A stretch of 64,000 nucleotides of DNA, from NCBI GenBank assembly GCA_965211995.1, contig OZ243040.1, positions 1,879,615-1,943,614 of the forward strand, written 5' to 3'. The notes beneath the pieces were generated by a model, which made no database searches, was not told the origin of the DNA, and saw nothing but the letters and a program-made list of their open reading frames with translations. Shown here piece by piece: positions 1 through 8,737 of this stretch (positions are counted from its first letter, which is position 1; each line of letters begins with the position of its first letter). This stretch comes from CAYFZO01 sp965211995. GTDB lineage: Bacteria > Pseudomonadota > Gammaproteobacteria > Poriferisulfidales > Oxydemutatoraceae. Both the position numbers and the translations under genes were made by a program.

Positions 1-117
1 ACCGCAACCGCGGCGGTGCTTGTGGCCGCGGGTATTTGTCGGCGGCGAACATCGGGCGCTGTCATCGCGCCACCGGGTGAGATCTGCGGGCTTGGTTTGA
101 CGATCGGAGCAACAGTC

Positions 118-981
118 ATGCCGTATCGCCCGAGCGCATCGGATATCCATTTCAGTCTGGAGATTTTTCCCCCCAAAAGCGGGAAGGGGGAGGCGCAACT
201 CGAGCGGACGCTCGAAACTTTTTACAAGTTGAAGCCCGATTTCATTTCGGTCACCTGCTATTCGCAGAACACCGCCTCCGATTTCACGCGCAAAACCTCG
301 AAGAGAGTGCTTGCGGGTTACGGCAAGGTCGCCGCGCACGTCACCTGCGTCAACAAGGACCGGGAGACAATCGAACGCCTCGCCCGCGATTACTGGGACT
401 GCGGGATCCGCCGCGTGCTTGCGCTGCGCGGTGACCCCGTCGCCGCCGCCGGCGGTGCGGGCGCCGCCGCCGCCGGCGGTTTCCGCTACGCCGCGCAGTT
501 GGTTGCGTGTCTAAAGCGCATCAGCGACTTTGATATCACCGTCGCGGCTTATCCCGAGGTGCATCCGCAGGCGCGTTCCGCCGAAGACGACCTGATCCGC
601 CTGCAAGAAAAGGTGGATGCCGGCGCCGACCACGTGATCACCCAGTTTTTTTTCGACCCCGAAGTTTTTCTGCGCTTTCGCGACAAAGTCACCGGCGCGG
701 GCATCACGGTGCCGCTGATCCCCGGGCTTCTTCCGATTCTGAACTTCGAGCGCGTCATCGCTTTTTCCCGGCGGTGCAACGCCAACGTGCCCGGCTTTCT
801 GCCCCGTATGTTCGACGGCATCGAGCCGGGCAGCCGCGACCATCAACTGCTCGCGATGAACGTCCTGAGCCATCAGATCACCCGCCTGATTGACGAAGGC
901 GTTACCACGTTTCATTTTTACACCTTGAACGAGGTGAGTTTGACGTCTCATATATGCCATTGGTTGCGCACCGCTTTTTGA
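118..981 (+). CDS. metF: 5,10-methylenetetrahydrofolate reductase
   Basis: Cytosolic FAD enzyme that reduces methylene-THF to 5-methyl-THF, the methyl donor for methionine synthesis. 287 aa, near the 296 aa of E. coli MetF. I start it at ATG 118: GGAG sits 8 nt upstream and the conserved opening SLEIFPPKSG follows at residues 13-22; an in-frame start at 16 would add 34 residues with no family resemblance. Other visible family marks are ARDYW and ALRGD (about residues 87-105), AAYPEVHP, TQFFFD, and the C-terminal HFYTLN. It lies beside, but opposite to, the sulfur operon ending in metZ, with an R-M pair between them. Its last codons contain one arm of an inverted repeat whose partner lies before the methyltransferase. 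Confidence 0.95.
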   Translation: MPYRPSASDIHFSLEIFPPKSGKGEAQLERTLETFYKLKPDFISVTCYSQNTASDFTRKTSKRVLAGYGKVAAHVTCVNKDRETIERLARDYWDCGIRRVLALRGDPVAAAGGAGAAAAGGFRYAAQLVACLKRISDFDITVAAYPEVHPQARSAEDDLIRLQEKVDAGADHVITQFFFDPEVFLRFRDKVTGAGITVPLIPGLLPILNFERVIAFSRRCNANVPGFLPRMFDGIEPGSRDHQLLAMNVLSHQITRLIDEGVTTFHFYTLNEVSLTSHICHWLRTAF

Positions 982-1045
982 GAGTGGCCGCGTGGCGTAA
1001 AAGTGTCCGAAAAATCAGGGCAAGATCACATTGACATGAGACGTC
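942..1045. repeat. 10-bp inverted repeat at the metF / R-M boundary
   Basis: GACGTCTCAT at 942-951 (inside the metF end) is the exact reverse complement of ATGAGACGTC at 1036-1045. The second arm runs into a direct repeat, AGACGTC then CAGACGTCT, at 1040-1054, just before the GTG of the methyltransferase at 1066. This could be an operator for the R-M promoter or a trace of the island boundary; the sequence does not decide. Confidence 0.4.
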
Positions 1046-1065
1046 CAGACGTCTAGTATTCCATC

Positions 1066-2232
1066 GTGCCAAAGCAAAAGAAGAACCCTCCGGGGCAGGT
1101 CCGTGATGCAATCCTTAGGGTGTTGCAAAACTCCATTTCACCACTCCCGGTTTCAGAAATTGTTGCCGGCGTTGAAGAGGCAATAGGGCCAACTCCATCT
1201 TCTTCCGTTCGCTCATACCTTCGACTCAATACGCCTGATCTATTCATTTGTGAAGAACGCGGTATTTATAAAATGAGACAGACAACCTTAGAAAGGTTAC
1301 GACACAAGCACTTTAGAAATCCGCCATCACGAGAAAAAGTTTTTTCATTCGAGAAATCCCGGTTTTTTCACGACGATTGTCTTGCGTGGCTTGAGCGCCG
1401 GCAAAAAGAATCGATACACGCTGTTGTAACGGATCCACCGTACGGTCTGCACGAATATACCGCGGAGCAGCAGAGGAAACTTCGTGCCGGCAAAGGCGGA
1501 GTCTGGCGAATTCCCCCGTCATTTGACGGTCACACACGATCTCCGCTTCCTCGTTTCACCACATTGGATAAATGTCAACTTCAAGAAATCGGTGAATTCT
1601 TCCTGGCTTGGGCGGAAACCTTGCGACGAGTCTTGGTGCCTGGTGCAAATGTAGTAGTCGCATCGAATCCGTTGGTTTCGTACATTGTTGCAAGCGCGCT
1701 GTCCCTGGCAAAACTTGAAAGAAGAGGAGAAATCATACGGCTAACGATGACTATGCGAGGGGGGGACAGGCCGAAAGGCGCCTATGACGAGTTCCGAAAC
1801 GTGAGTGTGCTTCCACGTTCGATGTGGGAACCATGGCTCGTATTCCGAAAGCCGCTTGAAGGCCGAGTTCAGGATAATCTTCGAAAGTGGAAAACAGGCG
1901 GATTCCGCAGACCCCAAGACGATAAGCCGTTTGGCGACGTAATCAAATCGTCGCCGACCCGACAGGGAGAGCGCACTCTTGCTCCGCATCCAAGTTTGAA
2001 GCCGCAGGCGTTTCTGAGGCAACTGGTAAGAGGGGTATTGCCACTTTGCGAGGGTATCGTTCTTGATCCATTCGCCGGTGCAGGTTCAACTTTAGCCGCC
2101 TGCAATCACGTGGAATATGAAAGTATCGGGATAGAACGAGATTACGACTATTTCCGCACGGGTGTCACGTCGATACCAAAACTCACAAAGTATTCCGGAA
2201 ACGGAAAGGGGAATCTTCAAGTATCCAAATAG
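1066..2232 (+). CDS. DNA methyltransferase of a type II R-M system
   Basis: 388 aa. The N-terminal ~65 residues (PPGQVRDAILRVLQN, then PLPVSEIVAGV) resemble the HARE-HTH winged-helix domain often fused to R-M enzymes. The catalytic motif DPPY is at about residues 122-125 and the SAM-binding motif LDPFAGAGST is near residue 335. Catalytic-before-SAM order is that of beta-class amino-methyltransferases (N6-adenine or N4-cytosine); the target site cannot be read. The start is GTG 1066; no good Shine-Dalgarno is seen. It is convergent with the nuclease gene and their 3' ends overlap by 16 nt. Base composition is more AT-rich than metF or metZ, consistent with transfer. Confidence 0.88.
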   Translation: MPKQKKNPPGQVRDAILRVLQNSISPLPVSEIVAGVEEAIGPTPSSSVRSYLRLNTPDLFICEERGIYKMRQTTLERLRHKHFRNPPSREKVFSFEKSRFFHDDCLAWLERRQKESIHAVVTDPPYGLHEYTAEQQRKLRAGKGGVWRIPPSFDGHTRSPLPRFTTLDKCQLQEIGEFFLAWAETLRRVLVPGANVVVASNPLVSYIVASALSLAKLERRGEIIRLTMTMRGGDRPKGAYDEFRNVSVLPRSMWEPWLVFRKPLEGRVQDNLRKWKTGGFRRPQDDKPFGDVIKSSPTRQGERTLAPHPSLKPQAFLRQLVRGVLPLCEGIVLDPFAGAGSTLAACNHVEYESIGIERDYDYFRTGVTSIPKLTKYSGNGKGNLQVSK

Positions 2233-2822
2233 ATCCAATTACTGCGAAGTTTCTTTATCCCCTCAGAATGTAATGTGGCTGTTCGTGTGCCTAATTCGCT
2301 TCGCGGGTTTTTTCGGAAGTCGTCAAGAGTGACCTGTCCAAGGTAAACTTCCGTGAAGGTCATTGGCGCGCGATTGGAGGCTGGTTCAGTGATTGTGTCC
2401 ACTTTGTAAACGAAAGCACACATCCACTGAGTGCGAGCGCCGTGGGTATCTACTGCGCCCCCCTTTTTGCGTGTCGTTTTAATCTCGATGCCTTTTTCTC
2501 CGGCTTTTACGGAATTATTCGGATAAATTCCTTGAACGATCAAATCGGGGTGGCCATTAAAGTAATTGTTTTCGACCAGGCTGCGAGAATGCGTAGCCAA
2601 GCTTGTCGTGAGCATGTCTGAAAGGACTCCCGACATAATGGCGGGTCGCAACGTATCGTCTAGCCGCCGAAGTCCCTTTGAAGTTAGATGTTTGTTTACA
2701 TCGAAAAAAAAGTCGTACACATCCTGCAAGGCTAGACGAAAATCTTCAATTCTTAACTGGTAAGGCAGGCGTATGGAACTGTTGAGTTTCTCTGATTTTG
2801 GGGTATTTCTTGTTATCGGCAT
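2217..2822 (-). CDS. putative type II restriction endonuclease
   Basis: 201 aa. A PD-(D/E)XK-like core is visible: GHPDLIVQG (Asp) around residue 90, then GIEIKTTRKKGG (Glu-X-Lys) about 20 residues later, the usual spacing for restriction nucleases. I do not recognise the exact family or its recognition site; the call rests on this core and on tail-to-tail pairing with a solitary DNA methyltransferase. Convergent R-M pairs separate the timing of the two activities, but no controller (C) protein gene is seen. It could instead be a nickase or an inactive remnant, but the frame is intact. Confidence 0.75.
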   Translation of the reverse strand: MPITRNTPKSEKLNSSIRLPYQLRIEDFRLALQDVYDFFFDVNKHLTSKGLRRLDDTLRPAIMSGVLSDMLTTSLATHSRSLVENNYFNGHPDLIVQGIYPNNSVKAGEKGIEIKTTRKKGGAVDTHGARTQWMCAFVYKVDTITEPASNRAPMTFTEVYLGQVTLDDFRKNPRSELGTRTATLHSEGIKKLRSNWIYLDT

Positions 2823-2845
2823 TGGAAAAATGGCTCTAAGAATAA

Positions 2846-3058
2846 ATGGATATGAATCAATCTAAGATTTTTTGCAAACCAGTGCCGGATGAACATCCGC
2901 AGGGGAAATTATATTGCAGCATCTGCGGATATATACATTCCCGGTACGCGGAAGACCGCGCGTCAGGCATTGTGTCAGCGGATAAAGACGAAAGCGAATT
3001 TAAAGCGGCGCAAATCCTTATTACAATTTCCCCAGCGCCTGCTCAATATCGGCGATGA
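2846..3058 (+). CDS. possible small CxxC protein, unrecognised
   Basis: A 70-codon reading frame carrying LYCSICGYIHSRY, a CxxC that could bind zinc, near residue 23. Its last 38 nt overlap the 3' end of metZ on the other strand, and no convincing ribosome site is seen. The N-terminal half looks protein-like and the C-terminal half does not, so it may be a truncated remnant at the edge of the R-M island. No function can be given. Confidence 0.2.
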   Translation: MDMNQSKIFCKPVPDEHPQGKLYCSICGYIHSRYAEDRASGIVSADKDESEFKAAQILITISPAPAQYRR

Positions 3059-4205
3059 TGTCGTCTATATGCTCGAGGCCGGCCGAGATTCTCACCAGCC
3101 GGTCGGTGATCCCGATTGCGAGGCGCTCTTCTTCGGTGATCGAACTGTGCGTGGTCGTGCGCGGGTGCGTCACGATCGTGCGCGTGTCGCCGAGATTGGC
3201 CGACAGGGAACACATCTCAAGCCCGTCCACAAAAGCACCGGTCGGCGTGCGCGACTCGCGCAGGCAAAACGCGATCAAACCGCCGCCCAGGTGCATCTGC
3301 CGCATCGCGAGCGCGTGCTGCGGGTGCGAGGGCAGTTCGGGGTAGCGCACCCATTCGACGCACGCGTGCCGTTCCAGAAACTTCGCCAGCGCCAGCGCGT
3401 TCGCGCAGTGTTCGCGGAGGCGCGGGCTCAGGTGTTCGAGGCTTTTGCTGAACATCCACGCGTTGAACGGTGAAATCGTCGGCCCGGTATGGCGCAGAAA
3501 AAACTCAAGCGGCTCGATCAGCGCCTGATCACCGACCAGCACACCGCCCAGGCCGCGCCCCTGTCCGTCAATGAATTTCGTCGCGGTGTGCATCACCAGG
3601 TGCGCGCCGAGCGCGATGGGGTTTTGCAGCACCGGCGTTGCGTAGGCGTTGTCCACCAGCAGCACGACGTCTTGTGCGCGGCACAATTCGGCCAGCGCCG
3701 GTATGTCAATAATGTCCAGCATCGGGTTGGAGGGCGTTTCGATCAGGCAAAGCCGCGTGTTGTCCGCGGCGAGCGCGCGTTCCCACTCCGCCGGGGGAGC
3801 GCCCGGGTGCACCAGGGTGCTCGTGATGCCCCATTTCGGCAGCAGCCGCGTCAGGATTTGCAGCGTCGAGCCGAACAGGCACGACGAGGCGACGATGCGC
3901 TGTCCCTGTTCGAGCAGGCCCAGCGACGCCGCGAACAGCGACGCCATGCCCGAGGAGAAAGCAAGTCCGGCCTCGGCGCCCTCGAGCGCGACAATCTTGT
4001 CTGTCAGTTCGCGTGCGTTGGGGTTGTTGTAGCGGCCGTAGATGTTGCCCTGCGTCTCTTTGGCGAACAGGGCGCGGCCGTGTTCGAGGCTGTCGAAACG
4101 GTAACTCGACGTCAGGTAAATCGGCGCCGAGTGTTCACGCTGGGCGGATACCTCGACCTGCGTCCTGACGGCAACGGTCTGCGGGTGCCATTTTCTTTTT
4201 GCCAT
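3021..4205 (-). CDS. metZ: O-succinylhomoserine sulfhydrylase
   Basis: PLP enzyme of the Cys/Met-metabolism family that joins sulfide to O-succinylhomoserine to give homocysteine. 394 aa. The PLP lysine lies in HTATKFIDGQGRGLGG, where the DGQGR tail is typical of MetZ rather than MetB or MetC. Start ATG 4205 (MAKRKWHPQT) has GGGAG just upstream; an earlier in-frame start at 4406 would run back into cysI and adds non-conserved sequence. Last gene of cysJ-cysH-cysI-metZ, 25 nt after cysI, so the sulfide made by CysIJ is used by the next gene product. O-acetylhomoserine specificity cannot be excluded. Confidence 0.9.
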   Translation of the reverse strand: MAKRKWHPQTVAVRTQVEVSAQREHSAPIYLTSSYRFDSLEHGRALFAKETQGNIYGRYNNPNARELTDKIVALEGAEAGLAFSSGMASLFAASLGLLEQGQRIVASSCLFGSTLQILTRLLPKWGITSTLVHPGAPPAEWERALAADNTRLCLIETPSNPMLDIIDIPALAELCRAQDVVLLVDNAYATPVLQNPIALGAHLVMHTATKFIDGQGRGLGGVLVGDQALIEPLEFFLRHTGPTISPFNAWMFSKSLEHLSPRLREHCANALALAKFLERHACVEWVRYPELPSHPQHALAMRQMHLGGGLIAFCLRESRTPTGAFVDGLEMCSLSANLGDTRTIVTHPRTTTHSSITEEERLAIGITDRLVRISAGLEHIDDIIADIEQALGKL

Positions 4206-4230
4206 CGGGATCTCCCATCGCGCAGGCCCG

Positions 4231-6117
4231 TCATAGCGCGTGATGCGCGGCCGGTTGCGAAGACGGCGTCCGGCCCCGGGGTCTATCGGCGGCGGTTTTC
4301 GGCGCATGAAACTCGCGCCCGCTTCGGCCCGGCTCGATATAACCGGCGCGCAGCGTGAAGTCCCCGAAGTGCTCGCCGTCTTTGCGGTTTTTTGCGTAGT
4401 CCTCAAGCAACGGCCGCAGCGCTTCGAGTATTTCCGCCTCGTTCAGGTTTTCGCGATAAAGCCGGTTCAATCTGTCGCCGTTGAAGCCGGCGCCCAGATA
4501 AAGGTTGTAACGCCCCACGGATTTTCCGATCAGGCCGATCTCGGCGAGATAGGGGCGCGCGCAGCCGTTGGGGCAGCCCGTCATGCGCACCTTGATCGGC
4601 TCGTCCTGCAGGCCGCAGATCGCGAGCAGGCTTTCGAGTTTATCCAGGAAGGCCGGCAGATAGCGCTCGGCTTCGGCCATCGCGTGTTCGCAGGTGTTCA
4701 GCGCGACGCAGGCGAGCGCGTTCTTCCGCAGCGGCGAAACCCGGCCGATGTTCTTGCTGACGCCGAACCGGTCGAGCAGGCCGATGATCCGCGGTTTGTC
4801 CTGTTCCGCGACGTTGACCAGCATCACGTTCTGGTTCGGCGTAAGCCTGAAGTCGCAGACGCCGAGGTCGGCAATCTCCCGAAGGGAGGCTTTCAGGCAC
4901 TGTTTTGCTTCATTGCGAAGCCGCCCGTTTTCGACGTACAGCAGCAGCGACCACTGCTTGTCGCCGGACGTATGCCAGCCGTAGCGGTCGCCGCTGTGGG
5001 TGAAGGCGAACTTTTTGGGCGCCGCCAATTCAAAGCCGAGCCTGCGCCGCAACGCTTCGCGGAACCAGGCGAGGCCCAGCCGGGCGATCGTGTACTTCAG
5101 GCGCGCCTGCCGGCGGTCGCTGCGGTCGCCGTGGTCGCGCTGGATTGCGACGATGTGATGAACCACGTCGAGCAGTTGCTGCGGCTTGCAAAAACCGATG
5201 ACGTCGGCGAGACGCGGATAGGTTTCCGCAACCCCGAAGGTCATGCCGAAGCCGCCCCCGACGCAAACGTTGAAGCCGAGCAAACGCCGCTGATGCGTGA
5301 TCGCGATGAGGCCGACGTCGTTGCCGAAGACGTCGGTGTCGTTGACCGGCGGGATCGCGATCGCGATTTTGAACTTGCGCGGCAGATAACGCTTGCCGTA
5401 AAGCGGCTCGACGTCTTTGCCGTTGCCGCTCCCCGCCACGCGCCGGCCCTCGCCGAGCCAGATCTCATGGTAGGCGCGGCTTTGCGGCAGCAGATGTTCG
5501 CTCAGTGCGCGCGCCCACGGCAGCACTTCCCGATGAACCGGCGACAGCGTCGGGTCGGGGCAGCAAATAACGTTGCGGTTGACGTCGCCGCAAGCCGCCA
5601 GGGTGTCCACCATGCACGCGTTGATATCGCGGAGGGTCTGCTGCAGCCGGAACTTGATCACGCCGTGAAATTGCAGGGTTTGCCTGGTCGTGATCCGCAG
5701 CGTGTTATCGGCGTAGTAACTGCTCACGTCGTCGAGTTGCGCCCACTGCGCGGCGCTCAGGCAGCCGCCGGGAATGCGGGTTCTGACCATGAACGAGTAG
5801 CCGGGTTCGAGTTTGCGCGCCAGGCGGTCCTGTCGCCGGTCGCGGTCGTCGTATTGATAAACGCCGTGGAACTTGAGGACGTGTGTATCGGCGTCGGCGA
5901 CGGCACCGGTGATCGGGTCGCGCAGCCCCGCAGCAATCGTCCCGCGCAGGTAATCACTGCGCTCCTTGATCAACTCGACATCGGACGGGTTGCCCGCCGC
6001 TTCGCGCAGATGATCGCTGCGCTCCTTGATCGATTCAGCGCCGGACGAATCGCCCGCCGCTTCGTGCGGGCGTTTTGAGTTGCCAACTGCGATCACGCGG
6101 GCCTCGTCGGCGCTCAT
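4231..6117 (-). CDS. cysI: assimilatory sulfite reductase hemoprotein (beta) subunit
   Basis: Siroheme/[4Fe-4S] subunit that reduces sulfite to sulfide with electrons from CysJ. 628 aa against about 570 in E. coli. The cluster cysteines are present as C-X5-C (CVALNTC) and C-X3-C (TGCPNGC). ATG 6117 overlaps the TGA of cysH as ATGA, so translation is probably coupled. Odd feature: the N-terminal helix reading ELIKERSDYLRG, normally single, is present twice because of a 60-bp tandem duplication (5941-6060), and about 25 extra residues precede it. The catalytic region is intact, so I expect a working enzyme. Confidence 0.95.
   Translation of the reverse strand: MSADEARVIAVGNSKRPHEAAGDSSGAESIKERSDHLREAAGNPSDVELIKERSDYLRGTIAAGLRDPITGAVADADTHVLKFHGVYQYDDRDRRQDRLARKLEPGYSFMVRTRIPGGCLSAAQWAQLDDVSSYYADNTLRITTRQTLQFHGVIKFRLQQTLRDINACMVDTLAACGDVNRNVICCPDPTLSPVHREVLPWARALSEHLLPQSRAYHEIWLGEGRRVAGSGNGKDVEPLYGKRYLPRKFKIAIAIPPVNDTDVFGNDVGLIAITHQRRLLGFNVCVGGGFGMTFGVAETYPRLADVIGFCKPQQLLDVVHHIVAIQRDHGDRSDRRQARLKYTIARLGLAWFREALRRRLGFELAAPKKFAFTHSGDRYGWHTSGDKQWSLLLYVENGRLRNEAKQCLKASLREIADLGVCDFRLTPNQNVMLVNVAEQDKPRIIGLLDRFGVSKNIGRVSPLRKNALACVALNTCEHAMAEAERYLPAFLDKLESLLAICGLQDEPIKVRMTGCPNGCARPYLAEIGLIGKSVGRYNLYLGAGFNGDRLNRLYRENLNEAEILEALRPLLEDYAKNRKDGEHFGDFTLRAGYIEPGRSGREFHAPKTAADRPRGRTPSSQPAAHHAL
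5941..6060. repeat. cysI: 60-bp in-frame tandem duplication inside cysI
   Basis: Positions 5941-6000 and 6001-6060 are two 60-nt units with 46 of 60 positions identical by my count. Each encodes 20 residues; the shared part reads KERSD(H/Y)LR. Because 60 is a multiple of 3 the frame is kept. The divergence shows the duplication is not recent. Confidence 0.9.
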
Positions 6118-6884
6118 GGCCTGCGCCCCTCCCCGTGACGTGCCCCGACCGCGGCGAGGCTCGGATGAAAATGCAGGCCACATTCTTTTTTGTCTTCGCT
6201 TTCCCACCACCAACGGCCGGCGCGCACGCTCTCACCCGGCGGCACGGGGCGGGTGCAGGGCGCGCAGCCGACGCTTAGATACCCCCGGTCGTGCAGCGGC
6301 GAAACGGGCACGTCGTTTTCCGTTATGTAATTGCGCACGTCGTCCAGCGACCAGTTCAGCAGCGGATTGAATTTGATCAAGTCGTGCTGGGTGTCGTATT
6401 CAAAGTGATTCATGCCGGCGCGGAAGTCCGACTGCGCCTTGCGGATGCCCGTGACCCACAGGCCGGCGCCTTTCAGGGCGCGGCTCAAAGGCTCGACCTT
6501 GCGGATGAAGCAGCACCTTCTGCGGTTTTCCGGCGAATGGTAAAACCCGTTGACGCCTTGCTTTTTTACGAACTCCTCGAGCAGGTCGTGGCGCGGGCAG
6601 AAGACCTTTATCCGCACCCCGTACTTTTCGGTCACTTCATCCATCAAGGCGTAGATCTCGGGGAACAGGCGCCCCGTATCGAGCGTGAAGATCTCGATCG
6701 GCAGTCGGTTGCTCAGGATGGCATGCGTGATCGCTTGGTCTTCCAGCCCGAGGCTGGTCGAGAAGACGACCTTTTGCCGGAACAGGCGCGGCAGTTTCCG
6801 CAGCGCCTGTTCCGGAGGCAACTCGCTCAAGTTCCGATTAAGCGTTTCGACTCGCTCTTTCCCGGATTTTGCCGTGATTGTCAT
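6114..6884 (-). CDS. cysH: adenylylsulfate (APS) reductase, [4Fe-4S] type
   Basis: 256 aa member of the PAPS/APS reductase family that makes sulfite using thioredoxin or glutaredoxin. Cluster ligands of the APS type are visible: a CC pair in RRRCCFIRK and CxxC in GCAPCTRP, plus the catalytic C-terminal cysteine in KECGLH. Enterobacterial PAPS reductases lack the CC and CxxC pairs, so the substrate is inferred to be APS. Start ATG 6884 (MTITAKSG), 26 nt after cysJ; an earlier in-frame start at 6962 would overlap cysJ. The stop overlaps the cysI start. Confidence 0.92.
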   Translation of the reverse strand: MTITAKSGKERVETLNRNLSELPPEQALRKLPRLFRQKVVFSTSLGLEDQAITHAILSNRLPIEIFTLDTGRLFPEIYALMDEVTEKYGVRIKVFCPRHDLLEEFVKKQGVNGFYHSPENRRRCCFIRKVEPLSRALKGAGLWVTGIRKAQSDFRAGMNHFEYDTQHDLIKFNPLLNWSLDDVRNYITENDVPVSPLHDRGYLSVGCAPCTRPVPPGESVRAGRWWWESEDKKECGLHFHPSLAAVGARHGEGRRP

Positions 6885-6910
6885 GGTCTTTTTCCGCTGT
6901 TCGGCGAGGG

Positions 6911-8737
6911 TCAGTACACGTCTTTCTGGTAGCGTTTTTTCGCCGCCAGTTCGGCGAGCCACCGCTCGGCTTCGGCCCGGGTTTCGGCTTTGACCTTTGA
7001 CCGGGGCGCCTGTCCTTGCGACGCGACGACGCCGACGATGGTCCGATGCACGTCGTGCACCATCCGGCGCATATCACCGCACACGTACACGTGAGCGCCT
7101 TGCCGCAGCCACGCATAGAAAGCCTCGGCCTCGTCGAGGATGCGGTGCTGCACGTAGTCCTTGCCCTCCCCGTCGCGCGAGAACGCGACGTTCATGCGCT
7201 CGAGTACCCCGCTTTTGAGAAAGGCCTGCCAGTCTTTTTGATAAAGAAAACTGCTGCGGAAACGTTGCTCGCCGAAGATCAGCCAGGTATTGCCGCCGAG
7301 GCCCCGTGCCTCCCGGTGCAGCAAGAACCCGCGGTAGGGCACGATGCCGGTGCCGGCGCCGATCATGATGATCTTTGCCGCATCGTCGCGGGGCAGTTTG
7401 AACGAGGGGTTGGGTTTGACGTACACGGGCAGTTTCGCGCCCCGCGCCGCGGCGGCGGCGGCGTAGTTCGAGCACATGCCGTAGCGCGTCCGTCCGCGCG
7501 CCATGTATTCGAGCTGCTTCAGCGCGATGTGGACTTCGCCCGGGTGACTCTCCGGACTCGACGCGACCGAGTACAGCCGCGGCGCCACGGGTCTGAGGGC
7601 ATCCGCCAGCGCTTGCGCGCCGGGATTGCCGGGGTAGGCGGTGACCAGATCAGTCAAGTCGTGGTCGCGGGCGATGGCCGCGCGTTGCCGCGGGTCGTCC
7701 GCCAACTTCGCCAGGTCGCGGTTGCCGGAAGCCTTCGCGTAATCGTTGACCACGCCCTGCGTCAGCACCGATATTTCCAGTTTGCGCTGCAACGCCGCAC
7801 GCAGCGAGCATTGACCGCTCTGCACGGAGACCGCGGATTTGCCGTCCTGCTGCAAACGCTCCAGCAACAGTTCGACCGACGCCGAAGAGTTTTCCGCGAC
7901 AACGCCGATGGCGTCGCCCGGCGCGTAAGCCATGCCGCTTTCCTCGAGCGCCAGTTCGCAATGCAGCACTTCCTTCTCCGAAGCCGGCGTAGTCAATGCG
8001 ACGCTGTGCAGGATCTCCGCGAAGTACGGATGCTTTCGGTCGAAGACGGACGACGCGGGGGCGGCCGCGGGGACGGGGCCTTTGCCGTTGGTCGCGTAAG
8101 CGCCGTTGCACCCGTTTGTGCCGGTTTGTTTCCTGATCTTGCCGAGCGCGGACTCCCGCCACCGGGCGGCGTCTTCTTCGTAATCAAAGTCGCAGTCAAC
8201 CCGGCCCAGCATCGGCGCGGCGCCGAGTTCTTTCAGTCTGCGGTCGAGTTCCAGGCCCGTGTGGCAGAAGTGTTCGTAACTGCGGTCGCCCAAAGCGAGC
8301 ACCGCGTACTCAAGACGTTCAAGCCGGGGCGCTTTGTCGCCGCGCAGGAATTGGCAGAAAGCCAGCGCCTCATCGGGCGGCTCGCCGTTGCCGTGAGTGC
8401 TGATCACCACGATCAGCCGGCGCTCTTTCTTGAGCATCGCCGTGCGGTAGTCGGCCATGCTGACGAGCGTCGTTTTGAGGCCCGTTTCTTGCAGCGCCCG
8501 GTGCAGGCTTTCGGCCACGCGCCTGCCGTTGCCGGTTTGACTGCCGTAGAGGACGGTCGTGCTTCCCGCAATCGCCGGTTGCTGCGCGGACGGTTTGTGT
8601 AAAACGCCCGGCGCTTGCGTGAGCCCCGATAGATATCCGCCGAGCCACGACAACTGCCGCTCGTCCAGCCCGGCGATCGCAGAGGACACCCGGGTGATCT
8701 GCTCGGCGCTCAGAACATGGTTTCCTTCTTGCTGCAT
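6911..8737 (-). CDS. cysJ: sulfite reductase (NADPH) flavoprotein alpha subunit
   Basis: 608 aa flavoprotein carrying NADPH electrons to CysI. Domain order: N-terminal ~60 residues, flavodoxin-like FMN domain (GSQTGNGRRVAE near residue 65; ALGDRSYEHFC), FAD domain (RLYSVASSPE near 390), NADPH domain (GAGTGIVPYRGF), and the canonical C-terminus RYQKDVY. The start ATG 8737 is preceded by AGAGGA. First gene of the leftward sulfur operon. The upstream 325 nt are shared with the CRISPR leader side; I cannot identify a CysB site by eye. Confidence 0.95.
   Translation of the reverse strand: MQQEGNHVLSAEQITRVSSAIAGLDERQLSWLGGYLSGLTQAPGVLHKPSAQQPAIAGSTTVLYGSQTGNGRRVAESLHRALQETGLKTTLVSMADYRTAMLKKERRLIVVISTHGNGEPPDEALAFCQFLRGDKAPRLERLEYAVLALGDRSYEHFCHTGLELDRRLKELGAAPMLGRVDCDFDYEEDAARWRESALGKIRKQTGTNGCNGAYATNGKGPVPAAAPASSVFDRKHPYFAEILHSVALTTPASEKEVLHCELALEESGMAYAPGDAIGVVAENSSASVELLLERLQQDGKSAVSVQSGQCSLRAALQRKLEISVLTQGVVNDYAKASGNRDLAKLADDPRQRAAIARDHDLTDLVTAYPGNPGAQALADALRPVAPRLYSVASSPESHPGEVHIALKQLEYMARGRTRYGMCSNYAAAAAARGAKLPVYVKPNPSFKLPRDDAAKIIMIGAGTGIVPYRGFLLHREARGLGGNTWLIFGEQRFRSSFLYQKDWQAFLKSGVLERMNVAFSRDGEGKDYVQHRILDEAEAFYAWLRQGAHVYVCGDMRRMVHDVHRTIVGVVASQGQAPRSKVKAETRAEAERWLAELAAKKRYQKDVY

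Noticed and set aside
1..117. Possible SAM or SAH riboswitch before metF
   Set aside because: No conserved riboswitch core could be recognised, and the upstream side is cut by the window.
4240..8602. Long antisense frames over cysI (612 codons) and cysJ (528 codons)
   Set aside because: Low-complexity Arg/Ala/Val sequence typical of the opposite strand of GC-rich genes; no motifs or ribosome sites. The same holds over gpsA, glmU and groEL.
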